Below, in pieces: positions 1 to 7,054 of a stretch of 13,284 nucleotides of DNA (its first letter is position 1; each line of letters starts with the position of its first letter). Origin of the DNA: Tectiglobus sp039183375 (GTDB lineage: Bacteria > Pseudomonadota > Alphaproteobacteria > Rhizobiales > Hyphomicrobiaceae); the NCBI GenBank assembly GCA_039183375.1, contig JBCDBQ010000143.1, positions 1 to 13,284 on the forward strand, written 5' to 3'. Position numbers and translations under genes: made by a program. The notes below the pieces were generated by a model. It saw nothing but the letters and a program-made list of their open reading frames with translations. It ran no database searches and was not told the origin of the DNA.

Positions 1-141
1 CAGGCTCAGGTGGTCATCGACACGTGGCTCAAACAATACAATCACATCCGCCCGCACCACGCCCTCGGTATGCGTGCGCCAGTGCCCGAAACGCTATTAG
101 AGAAATCGCAAATCACTGGCCCAGACGCAGGGGGCTAGACA
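1..141 (+). mobile_element. 3' end of an IS3/IS481-type insertion sequence, with transposase C-terminus
   Basis: The window opens inside a transposase reading frame (frame 1) that stops with TAG at 136-138. The 45 visible residues contain the typical end of a DDE integrase-core transposase: a W-L-K-Q-Y-N-H-x-R-P-H-H-A-L-G block at residues 9-23, followed by a P-E-T-L-L-E-K tail. The Trp-x4-Asn and R-P-H signature is seen in the last part of IS3 and IS481 family enzymes; I cannot separate the two families from this fragment. The likely IS end is the ACA at 139-141, because a second, diverged copy of the same tail at 8023-8096 also stays similar exactly to that point. The element sits directly against the interrupted amidohydrolase gene, so this insertion removed that gene's 3' end. 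The rest of the IS lies outside the window. Confidence 0.85.
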
Positions 142-915
142 GGGCCGGTAGTTCGCGCCTATGTCGACCCAACCACCCCGCTGCCCCCACAGGATTGCAT
201 CCTGCATATAGCCTTCGGTCTGGTTCACATGGCTCGGGATCATCTGCTTGATCGGCACGCGGCTGGTATGGAGCATGTCGAAAAGCGGTTTGAGGCATTG
301 CTCGAAATAGGGCGGCACTTGCAGGCACAGGAACCCGCCTTTCCCGGCAAGCCGCCCGACAAGCAAAGCTTGCACCAAGGCTTCAGCGATGTATTGGGCT
401 CCGGGCCCCAGACTGTCATAGCCATAACCCAGTTCCGAGATCGAGATCTCGCCGACTCCGATAATGGGGTCAATGAAGGCGATGTCGTCGATAATGTCGC
501 CCGTGAGTGTTGGCACAGGATGGCGCAGCGTCGCGCCGGTTAGGGCGTAGGCCGATATGCCGTCTCCCACAAAGCCCTTGGTCTTCCCGATCAGGCCCCG
601 CATATCCTTGGTGGATTGATCAAACCCCAGCATGCCAATCACGGTTGTGGTGCCGACACGCGTCAGCTGGCTGGTCTGCAATTCTGGTACACGCGAGCGA
701 AAGCCAAGGCCACCGCCGCCGCCCAAAACATGGACGTGGTTGTCGACAAAACCGGGCGACACGGCGCATCCGTCAGCGTCGATCACCTCGACTTCAAGCC
801 CCGACAGGGTAAAACCCGGCTCTGCGACATGAAGGATTTTTTCCCCCGATATCAGAATGTCCGAAATCCCGAGCGCGTCTGGCGCGTATAGCTTGGCGTT
901 CTTGATCAGTTTCAT
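97..915 (-). pseudogene. IadA-like amidohydrolase (beta-aspartyl-peptidase family), 3' end removed by IS
   Basis: The reading frame starts at ATG 915 and runs 272 codons. Only residues 1-258 (down to base 142) are native; the last 14 come from antisense IS sequence. It resembles isoaspartyl dipeptidase IadA, a metal-dependent amidohydrolase of about 390 residues that removes N-terminal beta-linked aspartate: H60-V-H62 after P-G-F-V-D-N, a glycine run at 65-69, and an S-H229-V-N block. By remembered alignment to E. coli IadA, the carbamylated bridging lysine position appears to be Glu156 (G-V-G-E-I-S), and the next histidine ligand appears as L-Q-V, so the substrate may differ from IadA. The barrel end carrying the catalytic aspartate is gone, so the product is almost certainly inactive. 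It is divergent from the LysR gene, with 66 bases between starts, which suggests it was a LysR target. Family call firm, exact substrate unknown. Confidence 0.82.
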
Positions 916-981
916 GGCACCATAGAGCGCCAGAAAAACTAGTTTGAAAAATTAAAGTTTCAGGCTCATTATTCAGAAATT

Positions 982-1893
982 ATGATATACCCGACCATCC
1001 GACATCTGCGCGCCTTCGAAAGCGTTTCCCGCCTTGGCAGCTTCGCCCATGCTGCAGAGGAGCTGTGCATTTCTCCCTCGGCTCTTAGCCAGAATATCAG
1101 CCAGCTCGAGGACATTCTGGCGGCAAAATTGATCGATCGGACAACGCGCAACATGCAGCTGACCAGTGTGGGCGAGCAGCTTTATCCCAGGGTCTTGCAC
1201 TGGTTGAGCGAGATGGAAAGCACGTATGAAGAGATCTCGACCAAGGGTCAGCTTAGTTCAGGCCATGTCAAGATTGCCTGCCTAGCATCGGTTGCGATCA
1301 ATGTTTTGCCCTCGGTTCTGATGGCGTTTCGTGACACTCATCCCGGGGTGAGAATCTCTATCAGCGACGGCAATGGCGCCTTCGTCGAAGACAGTGTTCT
1401 GGGGCGGAATACCGATTTTGGGATCGCTGGCGGTCCGATACGTAGCCCGGATCTAACCATCACGCCGCTTTTTGACGAGCCATACTGCGTTTTGTGTCCC
1501 CAGGATCATCCGCTCGCCAATCGGCAGAAAGGTGTGCCATGGGCCGAACTGGCCAACTACGATTTTATATCGCTCAGCTCTCAGACCAATATCTGGCAGC
1601 AGCTGAGTGGCATCGGCGAACTCTCCGAGGTCATGCCAACGCCTGTTCATGAAGTGTCGCAGTTGGTCACGCTATGGGGGCTGGTTGCCAAGGGGTTTGG
1701 CATTTCCGTTCTGCCACGCTCAGCATGCGCGGAGCAACCGACCTACAAGATATTACCGCTAACCAACCCTCCCCTGACGCGCGGCGTAGGCGTCATAACG
1801 GCAAAGGGGCGATCACTGTCACCAGCGGCCGAGAGCTTCTGCACCGCGCTCTACAAGGCACATTCAAGGTCAAACAAAAGGTCCATTGTTTAG
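982..1893 (+). CDS. LysR-family transcriptional regulator
   Basis: This 303-residue protein has the usual LysR size. Residues about 5-64 form the winged helix-turn-helix, with R-H-L-R-A-F-E-S-V at the start, G-S-F-A-H-A-A-E-E-L in the helix and the L-T-S-V-G-E-Q-L segment at its end. Residues about 90-295 form the periplasmic-binding-protein-like effector domain, including the G-F-G-I-S-V-L-P motif near residue 240. The ATG at 982 puts the helix-turn-helix at the normal distance from the N-terminus; no strong ribosome binding site precedes it. It is divergent from the amidohydrolase gene and lies 59 bases before the cupin gene, so it probably controls both sides of this small catabolic-looking cluster. 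The effector cannot be read from the sequence, and since the amidohydrolase is broken the regulator may have lost part of its regulon. Confidence 0.93.
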   Translation: MIYPTIRHLRAFESVSRLGSFAHAAEELCISPSALSQNISQLEDILAAKLIDRTTRNMQLTSVGEQLYPRVLHWLSEMESTYEEISTKGQLSSGHVKIACLASVAINVLPSVLMAFRDTHPGVRISISDGNGAFVEDSVLGRNTDFGIAGGPIRSPDLTITPLFDEPYCVLCPQDHPLANRQKGVPWAELANYDFISLSSQTNIWQQLSGIGELSEVMPTPVHEVSQLVTLWGLVAKGFGISVLPRSACAEQPTYKILPLTNPPLTRGVGVITAKGRSLSPAAESFCTALYKAHSRSNKRSIV

Positions 1894-1903
1894 AGATTTT
1901 GAA

Positions 1904-1918
1904 TAATCGTGCCGATTA
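1904..1918. promoter_or_regulatory. 15-base inverted repeat, possible regulator site before the cupin gene
   Basis: TAATCG at 1904-1909 and CGATTA at 1913-1918 are exact inverted copies separated by TGC. The repeat lies 10 bases after the LysR stop and 34 bases before the cupin start. Its size suits a LysR-type or other dimeric regulator site. It could instead be part of a short terminator-like or chance repeat, but there is no T-run after it. Confidence 0.4.
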
Positions 1919-1952
1919 ATATGATTTAAGTTATGACTGATTTGGAGTTACA

Positions 1953-2417
1953 GTGATCGTGGCCATGGAGCATCCAAGGCCGAGTGACATATTTGCAGGG
2001 CACCCAATCGATATGAAACTGACTGATTACCTTGTGGATCCCGCAAAACTCGCGACCTACAGCCCGCCAAAACACGCCAAGACCATCAACCATCGATTAT
2101 GGCCGATTGAGGGTCGCAACGCGCCTTTTGAAATTATCCATGGCTTTCTGGGCTTTGAAGGTGGGGCCGAGCCGCATTACCACTTGGTCTCGGATCAGAT
2201 GGTGTATCTGCTGTCCGGTTCTCTGAGAATCGTTGGCAACGAAGACGAAGTTACCATGGAGCCAGGGCACTTTATCTACCTTCCAAAAGGCCTGGAACAT
2301 AGGGTCGATATTTTATCACCTGAGGGCGTCAATATCCTGATCATGTACATGCCCAGGCTGTCAATGGATGACATCTTGCCTGCCAAACATCTCCTCGCTG
2401 CAGGAGCCGGCGAATGA
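1953..2417 (+). CDS. Cupin-domain protein
   Basis: This 154-residue protein is a single small beta-barrel cupin. Motif 1 is visible as G-G-A-E-P-H75-Y-H77 with Gln82 where a glutamate metal ligand is usual, then L-L-S-G-S. Motif 2 is P-G-H-F-I-Y-L-P-K-G-L-E-H116. Three histidines can bind a metal; the Glu-to-Gln change makes the enzymatic role uncertain. The GTG at 1953 is chosen because GGAG at 1944-1947 lies five bases before it, while the in-frame ATG at 1965 is too far away. Its stop overlaps the start of the next gene (ATGA at 2414-2417), so the two are translationally coupled. No signal peptide is seen. A role in the same pathway as the M29-like enzyme and the broken amidohydrolase is inferred from position only. 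Confidence 0.85.
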   Translation: MIVAMEHPRPSDIFAGHPIDMKLTDYLVDPAKLATYSPPKHAKTINHRLWPIEGRNAPFEIIHGFLGFEGGAEPHYHLVSDQMVYLLSGSLRIVGNEDEVTMEPGHFIYLPKGLEHRVDILSPEGVNILIMYMPRLSMDDILPAKHLLAAGAGE

Positions 2418-3397
2418 CCACACCCGAAATGACACCCGACGCCTCAGCCCACAAAATTGTTCATGAGCTCATGGCGATCAAACCTCATGAGAGCGTCGCC
2501 ATCATGTGCGATGAAGACAGCCCGCCAGAAATGGTGGCCGCACTGCAAAAAACGGTTCGGGATTTGGGCGCTGAATTTGCTGTGATGGTCCAGCCGTCGC
2601 GCACGGCACAAAACAAAAACCTCATGAATCCCATGATTGAACATGGCTTGGAGCGCGCGGATGTTTTGATCGGCTTGACAAAATCAAGCGGTGCCCCAGT
2701 TTACGCCGCCAAGGTCAAAGCGCTTTTGCAAGAGAAGCGCTTGCGCGTAATGTCACTGGCCATGCGTGATCTCGATACGCTTACGCGCGGCGGTGCCGTG
2801 GCGGATTATGCATCGGTCAAGGCGGAGGGTGATCGTCTTGCCGAAATTTGGCGCAAGAGCCGCAACATGCGGATCACGTCGGCTGCGGGGACCGACATTA
2901 CCGCACCAATCGCGTTTGACGATGTGATTGTGGAATGCGGATTTGTGCATGAGGCCGGATATATGGCCGGCTTGCCCGATGGTGAAGTGTCATCACGCCC
3001 CATCGAAGGCACGGCCAACGGTCTTTTTGTGGTGGACGGTCCCGCGGCGATCATTGGGACATCTACATCCCCGATCAAGATCCTGGTCGAGTCAGGGCGG
3101 GTCGTTGCGGTCGAAGGCGACGGCCCAGAGGCCGATGAATTGCGTCATATCCTCAAGACTGTTGAAAATGCGGATAACATCGCTGAGTTCGGTATCGGGC
3201 TTAACCCGCTTTCCAGGCCAGATGGCATTTTCCAAGAGGTTAAAAAGAGCCGTGGCCAGGTCCATATCGCCTTGGGTGACAATCTCTACTATGGCGGCAA
3301 AACTGAAAGCCTTGTGCACATTGACATGGTCGTCATCAACCCCACGGTGCAATTGGATGACACTTTGGTCGTCGAGCAAGGTCAGCCTTGTTTTTGA
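2414..3397 (+). CDS. M29-family (aminopeptidase T-like) metalloenzyme
   Basis: This 327-residue cytosolic protein resembles aminopeptidase T/AmpS of peptidase family M29. All metal-ligand motifs I expect are present near the C-terminus: L-P-D-G-E191-V, A-E258-F-G-I-G, H284-I-A-L-G, Tyr292/Tyr293, and the H302-I-D304 pair. Family M29 enzymes remove N-terminal residues with a dinuclear metal site. The 2,5-dihydroxypyridine dioxygenase NicX has a related fold but, as I recall it, carries His where this protein has Glu258, so I prefer the peptidase-like call. At 327 residues it is shorter than typical M29 peptidases (roughly 370-410), so its N-terminal part is reduced and the true substrate could be a small amide or dipeptide. 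It is translationally coupled to the cupin gene by a four-base overlap. Confidence 0.78.
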   Translation: MTTPEMTPDASAHKIVHELMAIKPHESVAIMCDEDSPPEMVAALQKTVRDLGAEFAVMVQPSRTAQNKNLMNPMIEHGLERADVLIGLTKSSGAPVYAAKVKALLQEKRLRVMSLAMRDLDTLTRGGAVADYASVKAEGDRLAEIWRKSRNMRITSAAGTDITAPIAFDDVIVECGFVHEAGYMAGLPDGEVSSRPIEGTANGLFVVDGPAAIIGTSTSPIKILVESGRVVAVEGDGPEADELRHILKTVENADNIAEFGIGLNPLSRPDGIFQEVKKSRGQVHIALGDNLYYGGKTESLVHIDMVVINPTVQLDDTLVVEQGQPCF

Positions 3398-3518
3398 CCG
3401 AATGACAGCACCTTGCCTATTGGCGCGTTCCAAGACTTGTCGCTGGTAGAAAGTGGCGTCGTTTCCGAGCGGCTCAAACCACCCAAACGGCTGCTGGCAC
3501 CGCCAAGGAGATCACACC
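3398..3518. other. Non-coding gap between the M29-like gene and IS256 debris
   Basis: No convincing gene is seen in these 121 bases. The right part, from about 3480, is probably the left non-coding end of the IS256-type element that follows; the exact IS boundary could not be set. No clear terminator hairpin with a T-run follows the M29-like gene. Confidence 0.4.
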
Positions 3519-3720
3519 ATGACGAAGACTACAGATACCAGCCCGATTTCGTTGCTTGCTTTTGAGGACGGTTCTGATCCGATCGAGGATCGCCTGAGAA
3601 CCAACATCCGCGCGACGGATCGAAGCCGATTTCGAAGCGGAGCTGGATGGCTTCCTTGGTCGACTGGGCTACAGCCGCGCACGCGGCGCCGCGAGGGGCT
3701 ACCGATCCGAGAGGAATTGA
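3519..3720 (+). pseudogene. IS256-family transposase, N-terminal fragment with frameshift (first type)
   Basis: ATG 3519 follows AAGGAG at 3505-3510 with eight-base spacing. The first 33 residues (M-T-K-T-T-D-T-S-P to R-T-N-I-R-A-T) match the start of a Mutator/IS256-type transposase. One extra G at 3617-3618 then breaks the frame. Reading on in the next frame from 3619 restores the expected continuation: I-E-A-x-F-E-A-E-L-D-G-F-L-G-R-L-G-Y, then the G-A-A-R-G-Y-R block ending at about 3705. After that the match stops and TGA follows at 3718-3720. So this is a relic of about 62 codons of a roughly 400-residue transposase: frameshifted and cut before the catalytic DDE domain. It is non-functional and marks past transposition next to the cupin cluster. 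Confidence 0.8.
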
Positions 3721-3863
3721 CATGTGCACGGATGTATTGAGTCTTGCAAAGGCGCATTTGTTAGTGTCAGCCCACGTGGTGTAATTTCTGCGCCTTCAAC
3801 GGTGTAATGCCGGGTGGCCATCTAGGTGAATGGTCAGGTGGAATTTCGCGACTTCAAACACGA

Positions 3864-3977
3864 GTGGACCTTTCCGAGCTTCGGGCCAAGCATGACTGCG
3901 GCGATTTTCTTCGCGCCGTCGCTGAGGCCGTCCTGCAGCTGATCACGGAGGCCGATGTCGAAGGCCTGATCGCCGGG
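3864..3977 (+). pseudogene. IS256-family transposase, N-terminal fragment (second, different type)
   Basis: Codons 3864-3977 encode V-D-L-S-E-L-R-A-K-H-D-C-G-D-F-L-R and then A-E-A-V-L-Q-L-I-T-E-A-D-V-E-G-L-I-A-G, the conserved amino-terminal helices of another IS256/Mutator transposase subtype (normally followed by a G-R-Y-E-R-type segment). Here the similarity ends at about 3977 and the frame runs on into unrelated sequence. It differs from the fragment at 3519-3720, so two distinct IS256-type elements left traces in 460 bases. No start codon with a ribosome binding site is clear: the Val at 3864 sits where Met would be expected. Non-functional. Confidence 0.75.
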
Positions 3978-4107
3978 CTGGTTTTCACATACCCTCTCCA
4001 CATAGCCGACTCCGGCGGCATCCATGACTGCCCGAGCGATCCGATAGACCAGCACCTCGCTTGTCGGCCTTGGTAAGAAAGGCAAACGAACTAACCTCGT
4101 TCAAGTC
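3978..4107. other. Unassigned junction DNA between IS256 relic and truncated hydrolase
   Basis: No gene could be supported. The stretch GGTTTTCACATACCCTCTCC beginning about 3979 has the look of an IS terminal repeat, but I found no partner copy in the window. Open frames on both strands here have no recognisable domain. Confidence 0.35.
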
Positions 4108-4314
4108 TCAAGCCGCCCGCTGTTCATTCCATTTGTAGTCCATGTGAGGAATGAAGTCGGGCGCGTAGACCAGATCAATTGGACCGTTTCCGATTATTTG
4201 ACAAGCGACCGAAACGTCGTCTCTTTGAGCGCACTTTGTGATGACCACCATTCCTGCATTCTGCAAATTCTTGTCGCCTTGACCTGCCTCCGAACCAGTT
4301 GCTCTCTCGGTCAT
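4108..4314 (-). pseudogene. Truncated second alpha/beta hydrolase (N-terminal fragment)
   Basis: ATG 4314-4312 overlaps the TGA of the upstream hydrolase-glycosyltransferase gene (ATGA), a classic coupled-operon arrangement. The 68 residues include V-I-T-K-C-A-Q-R-D-D-V-S-V-A-C and then G-N-G-P-I-D-L-V-Y-A-P-D-F-I-P-H-M-D-Y-K-W-N. This matches the first beta strands of alpha/beta hydrolases of the type often linked to adenylate/guanylate cyclases or signalling proteins (general pattern Y-A-x-S-G-D-V-x-I-A-Y-Q-V-V-G-D-G-P-x-D-L-V). The frame stops at 4108-4110 just after this segment, where IS junction DNA begins, so the nucleophile elbow and the rest of the enzyme are missing. The intact ancestor was probably a third gene of the tetR operon. 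A short intact protein is possible but unlikely. Confidence 0.65.
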
Positions 4315-6413
4315 AATAGATCGGCCAACATGGCTGCGGCACGTCTCGCACCATCACTTTCAACGGGCTTTGACGCTCCAGTGAACGTCAATTCTTCAAC
4401 CATAGCCGCAGCAATCTGATCTGGATTGCTGTCAGCAAAACTCATGCGTCTGCCTGCTCCATAACGATCGAGGCGATGTGCAACATGAAAATTCTGTTCA
4501 AAGTGATTCCTCAAAGGAAAGTACAGAAATGGTGTGCCTGCGGCTGCAAGTTCCATGCACGTGGTAAGACCACCTTGGACGACAGCAAGATCGCATGCTG
4601 CTAGTCGTCGATCCAAATCAGGTACAAAGCTCATCAGTTCGACATCCGCAGGTGCATTGAGCGAAGCCGGATCGATCCTTGGGCCGGTGATCACGATCAT
4701 CCGAAGCTCCGGCCGTTGCCGCTTGGCTATCGGGTACGCTTGGAGAATTCTTCGAATGAGGTGGTTGCCAACGCCCGAGCCACCGACAGTGACGATGCAG
4801 ACTTTCTCGCCTGGCTGATAACCAAACTCACGGCGAAGATCATCGCGCATGTCGAACTCACTTGGATGTTGACCAATGATGTAACCAGAGAACTCGAAGT
4901 GCTTGGGCACCCAGTCACGCATCATGGGGAGATCCTTGCCGAAGCTCATCGGCACGATGTCTTCTGGTGCGCCAACAAAGATTGAGCGATCGCGCAGCTC
5001 AGGGTGACTTTCTATATGGCCAATCATCTCTTCGTTGTAATCGCTGGTCAGGAATGCTTCGCGGGCACCGCCTTCAGGCATTGGCACCCAGCCAACGAAA
5101 TCGGTGAACCAAGCAATCTTCGATTTCTTGAGTTCAGGATGCTCATGCCAGTAGTGATCGACGTCCCACGCCTCATCAGCAATAACAAGGTCATAGTCTT
5201 GTTGCTCCACGACCTCCTGGAAAACCATGAAGTTGCGGATCAGAATCTCGTCCATACTCCGAATGGCCTGGAAAGCGTGAAGATCGTGCTCCCCACATTC
5301 AGCTTCGATGTGTGCTGACTCGCTCGCAAGCAAGCCGCTGGCCGGGTGGACCGTCTCGCCGCTCGCCTCGAGCAGACGCGTGACGGGATCCTGCGCCAGC
5401 CAGTCAACTTTGAGATCAGGATGGAGCTTTCGGAGTTCGCGCGTCACGGCGATGTCACGACGACCGTGGCCAAGACCAATTGGCGACGACAGATAGAGCG
5501 CACGCTTCTCGCCATTCAACTTGCTTGGAGCCTTCTGTGGTCGCCATGTTCCAAGACTTTTAGCGAGGAAATCGCGCATCAGAGTGTTGACCTTGGCGGG
5601 AAACCTGGCATTCGCGGCGTGGCCGGCACCTGGCAAAGTATGCAGCTCTGAATCGGTCAGCTCGGCAATTTTCTTGGATGTGGCTGTTGGCGCAACCGCA
5701 TCATCCTCGCCGTGGATGAGAAGGACAGGACATTTGATCTTGCGGTACATGTCTTCGTTGACAGCAAGTTTGCCCTTTTCCCGTGAGTCAATTGTCATGA
5801 CGAGCATCTCGCCATCACCTTCGCTCGACCAAGCAATACCGTCCTCGATCTGTTTCGTCGAATGGCGTTCCGTGAAGATCTGTTTGTTGAAGAATTCAGA
5901 GAAGTCGGCGTAGTTCTCAGGCCAATAGTACCTATTGTATTTGTCCCAACCTTCATGAGTCTCGCGTTTGGCGTTAAACGCTTCTGGTTTACGATATTCG
6001 TAAGGTGGTACGAGCGGTGTATTCGCACTTATGGCAATGAAGGCCGACACGCGCTCTGGATGGTTGGCTGCGAGAGCAGCTCCGACCAAGCCGCTGTAGG
6101 ATAGTCCGAATATGCTTGCTTTGTCGGTGCGAGTGGCATCCATAACGGCAACAGCATCGGCAACCGAGTGGTCCAAGGTATAGCCGTCCTTGGTCGCAGG
6201 GCGATCCGACTTCCCGTTGCCGCGCGGATCGTAAGCGACGACTTTGAAGTGATCACTGAAGTAAGGGATTTGCGCCTTGTAGATCCGAGAATGGACAAGG
6301 GACCAGGTTGGGAGAAACAGGATTGTATGCTCACCTTCGCCGTAGACCTCGTAGTGAATGCCGATACCATCACGGTCAACAACGCCTGTGGTATGAGGAA
6401 GTTTGGCACGCAT
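4311..6413 (-). CDS. Alpha/beta hydrolase-glycosyltransferase fusion protein
   Basis: This 700-residue protein joins two enzymes. Residues about 12-285 are an alpha/beta hydrolase: G-L-S105-Y-S nucleophile elbow, catalytic Asp238 in H-G-E-D-D-A-V-A-P and His265 in G-A-G-H. After a short basic linker (about 286-303), residues 304-690 form a GT-B glycosyltransferase related to MurG/YjiC-type families: S-S-P-I-G-L-G-H-G-R near 310-318 and the nucleotide-sugar site G-G-L-T-T-C-M-E621-L-A-A-A-G-T-P628 followed by N-H-F-E-Q640. All three hydrolase catalytic residues are present. No signal peptide or membrane helix is seen, so it acts in the cytosol. AGGAGG at 6422-6427 gives eight-base spacing to ATG 6413; GTG at 6416 is an alternative. 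It follows tetR by 14 bases. The substrate is unknown; ester cleavage coupled to sugar transfer is inference. Confidence 0.88.
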   Translation of the reverse strand: MRAKLPHTTGVVDRDGIGIHYEVYGEGEHTILFLPTWSLVHSRIYKAQIPYFSDHFKVVAYDPRGNGKSDRPATKDGYTLDHSVADAVAVMDATRTDKASIFGLSYSGLVGAALAANHPERVSAFIAISANTPLVPPYEYRKPEAFNAKRETHEGWDKYNRYYWPENYADFSEFFNKQIFTERHSTKQIEDGIAWSSEGDGEMLVMTIDSREKGKLAVNEDMYRKIKCPVLLIHGEDDAVAPTATSKKIAELTDSELHTLPGAGHAANARFPAKVNTLMRDFLAKSLGTWRPQKAPSKLNGEKRALYLSSPIGLGHGRRDIAVTRELRKLHPDLKVDWLAQDPVTRLLEASGETVHPASGLLASESAHIEAECGEHDLHAFQAIRSMDEILIRNFMVFQEVVEQQDYDLVIADEAWDVDHYWHEHPELKKSKIAWFTDFVGWVPMPEGGAREAFLTSDYNEEMIGHIESHPELRDRSIFVGAPEDIVPMSFGKDLPMMRDWVPKHFEFSGYIIGQHPSEFDMRDDLRREFGYQPGEKVCIVTVGGSGVGNHLIRRILQAYPIAKRQRPELRMIVITGPRIDPASLNAPADVELMSFVPDLDRRLAACDLAVVQGGLTTCMELAAAGTPFLYFPLRNHFEQNFHVAHRLDRYGAGRRMSFADSNPDQIAAAMVEELTFTGASKPVESDGARRAAAMLADLL

Positions 6414-6427
6414 CACTTGCTCCTCCT

Positions 6428-7048
6428 TTAGATGGACTGTTTCTCAAGATTGCGAATGATCTCACCGACACGGCGCAAAGCCTTTCGAACAGGAAACTTC
6501 CTGGATTCAACGCCACTTAGAATGAATGACTCGGCACCGATGAATGACATCCCGACCAATGTTCCGAGCTCTTCTGCCTTGAAGCCGCCAAGCGAGCCGA
6601 AGCGCTTTTCTGCACGACGGGCAATTTCGACTAGGAGGGAGTTCCAACCCTCCAACCCTTCTCGAACAACATGTGCAATTTCAGGATTGGACCATCCCGC
6701 AGCGAGTAGCTCTTGCAATACGCGCACGTAACCAGATTCCAGATCTTCATCGAGGTAATCGCAAGCCCGCTTCCACTGTAGTGACAGCGGCATGTTGGGA
6801 TCGTCGAACATGCTCTGTTGGCGTTCAAGCAGCTGGACATTCTGATATTCGAACAGCGCGAGGATCAGCCCCTGCTTAGATCCAAAGTGATAGTGGATCT
6901 GGCTCATGGGCATATTCGCAACGGCCGCCACATCTCGTGTCGAAAGACCAGCATATCCCCGCTCGCGTAGCACTGCCTTGGTCGCTTCCAATATCGCCTC
7001 GCGTGTGACGACTGTCTTACGTGCAGATTTGGTTTCTGGACTCTTCAT
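6428..7048 (-). CDS. TetR-family transcriptional regulator
   Basis: From ATG 7048 this is a 206-residue protein of normal TetR size. The DNA-binding domain is at about residues 15-62: R-E-A-I-L-E-A-T-K-A-V-L, G-Y-A-G-L-S-T-R-D-V-A, then M-S-Q-I-H-Y-H-F-G-S-K-Q-G-L, the usual recognition helix and following segment. The C-terminal ligand-binding domain has no family I can name. A longer frame begins at 7114, but its extra 22 codons run through a perfect palindrome and a good promoter, so the shorter start is preferred. The gene is first in an operon with the hydrolase-glycosyltransferase gene; its TAA overlaps the next gene's AAGGAGGA ribosome binding site. It most likely represses its own operon until a small ligand, perhaps a substrate of the fusion enzyme, binds. 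Confidence 0.9.
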   Translation of the reverse strand: MKSPETKSARKTVVTREAILEATKAVLRERGYAGLSTRDVAAVANMPMSQIHYHFGSKQGLILALFEYQNVQLLERQQSMFDDPNMPLSLQWKRACDYLDEDLESGYVRVLQELLAAGWSNPEIAHVVREGLEGWNSLLVEIARRAEKRFGSLGGFKAEELGTLVGMSFIGAESFILSGVESRKFPVRKALRRVGEIIRNLEKQSI

Positions 7049-7054
7049 GCGCAC

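Noticed and set aside
2414..3397. Calling this gene nicX (2,5-dihydroxypyridine 5,6-dioxygenase)
   Set aside because: The fold is related, but Glu258 and the H-I-A-L-G motif agree with M29 peptidases, and no nicotinate-pathway neighbours are present.
3834..4085. Minus-strand open frame across the second IS256 relic
   Set aside because: Its second half is antisense to the transposase fragment and the rest has no recognisable domain or ribosome binding site.
4090..4125. Possible tRNA-like T-loop (GTTCAAGTC)
   Set aside because: No matching acceptor, D or anticodon stems could be folded around it.
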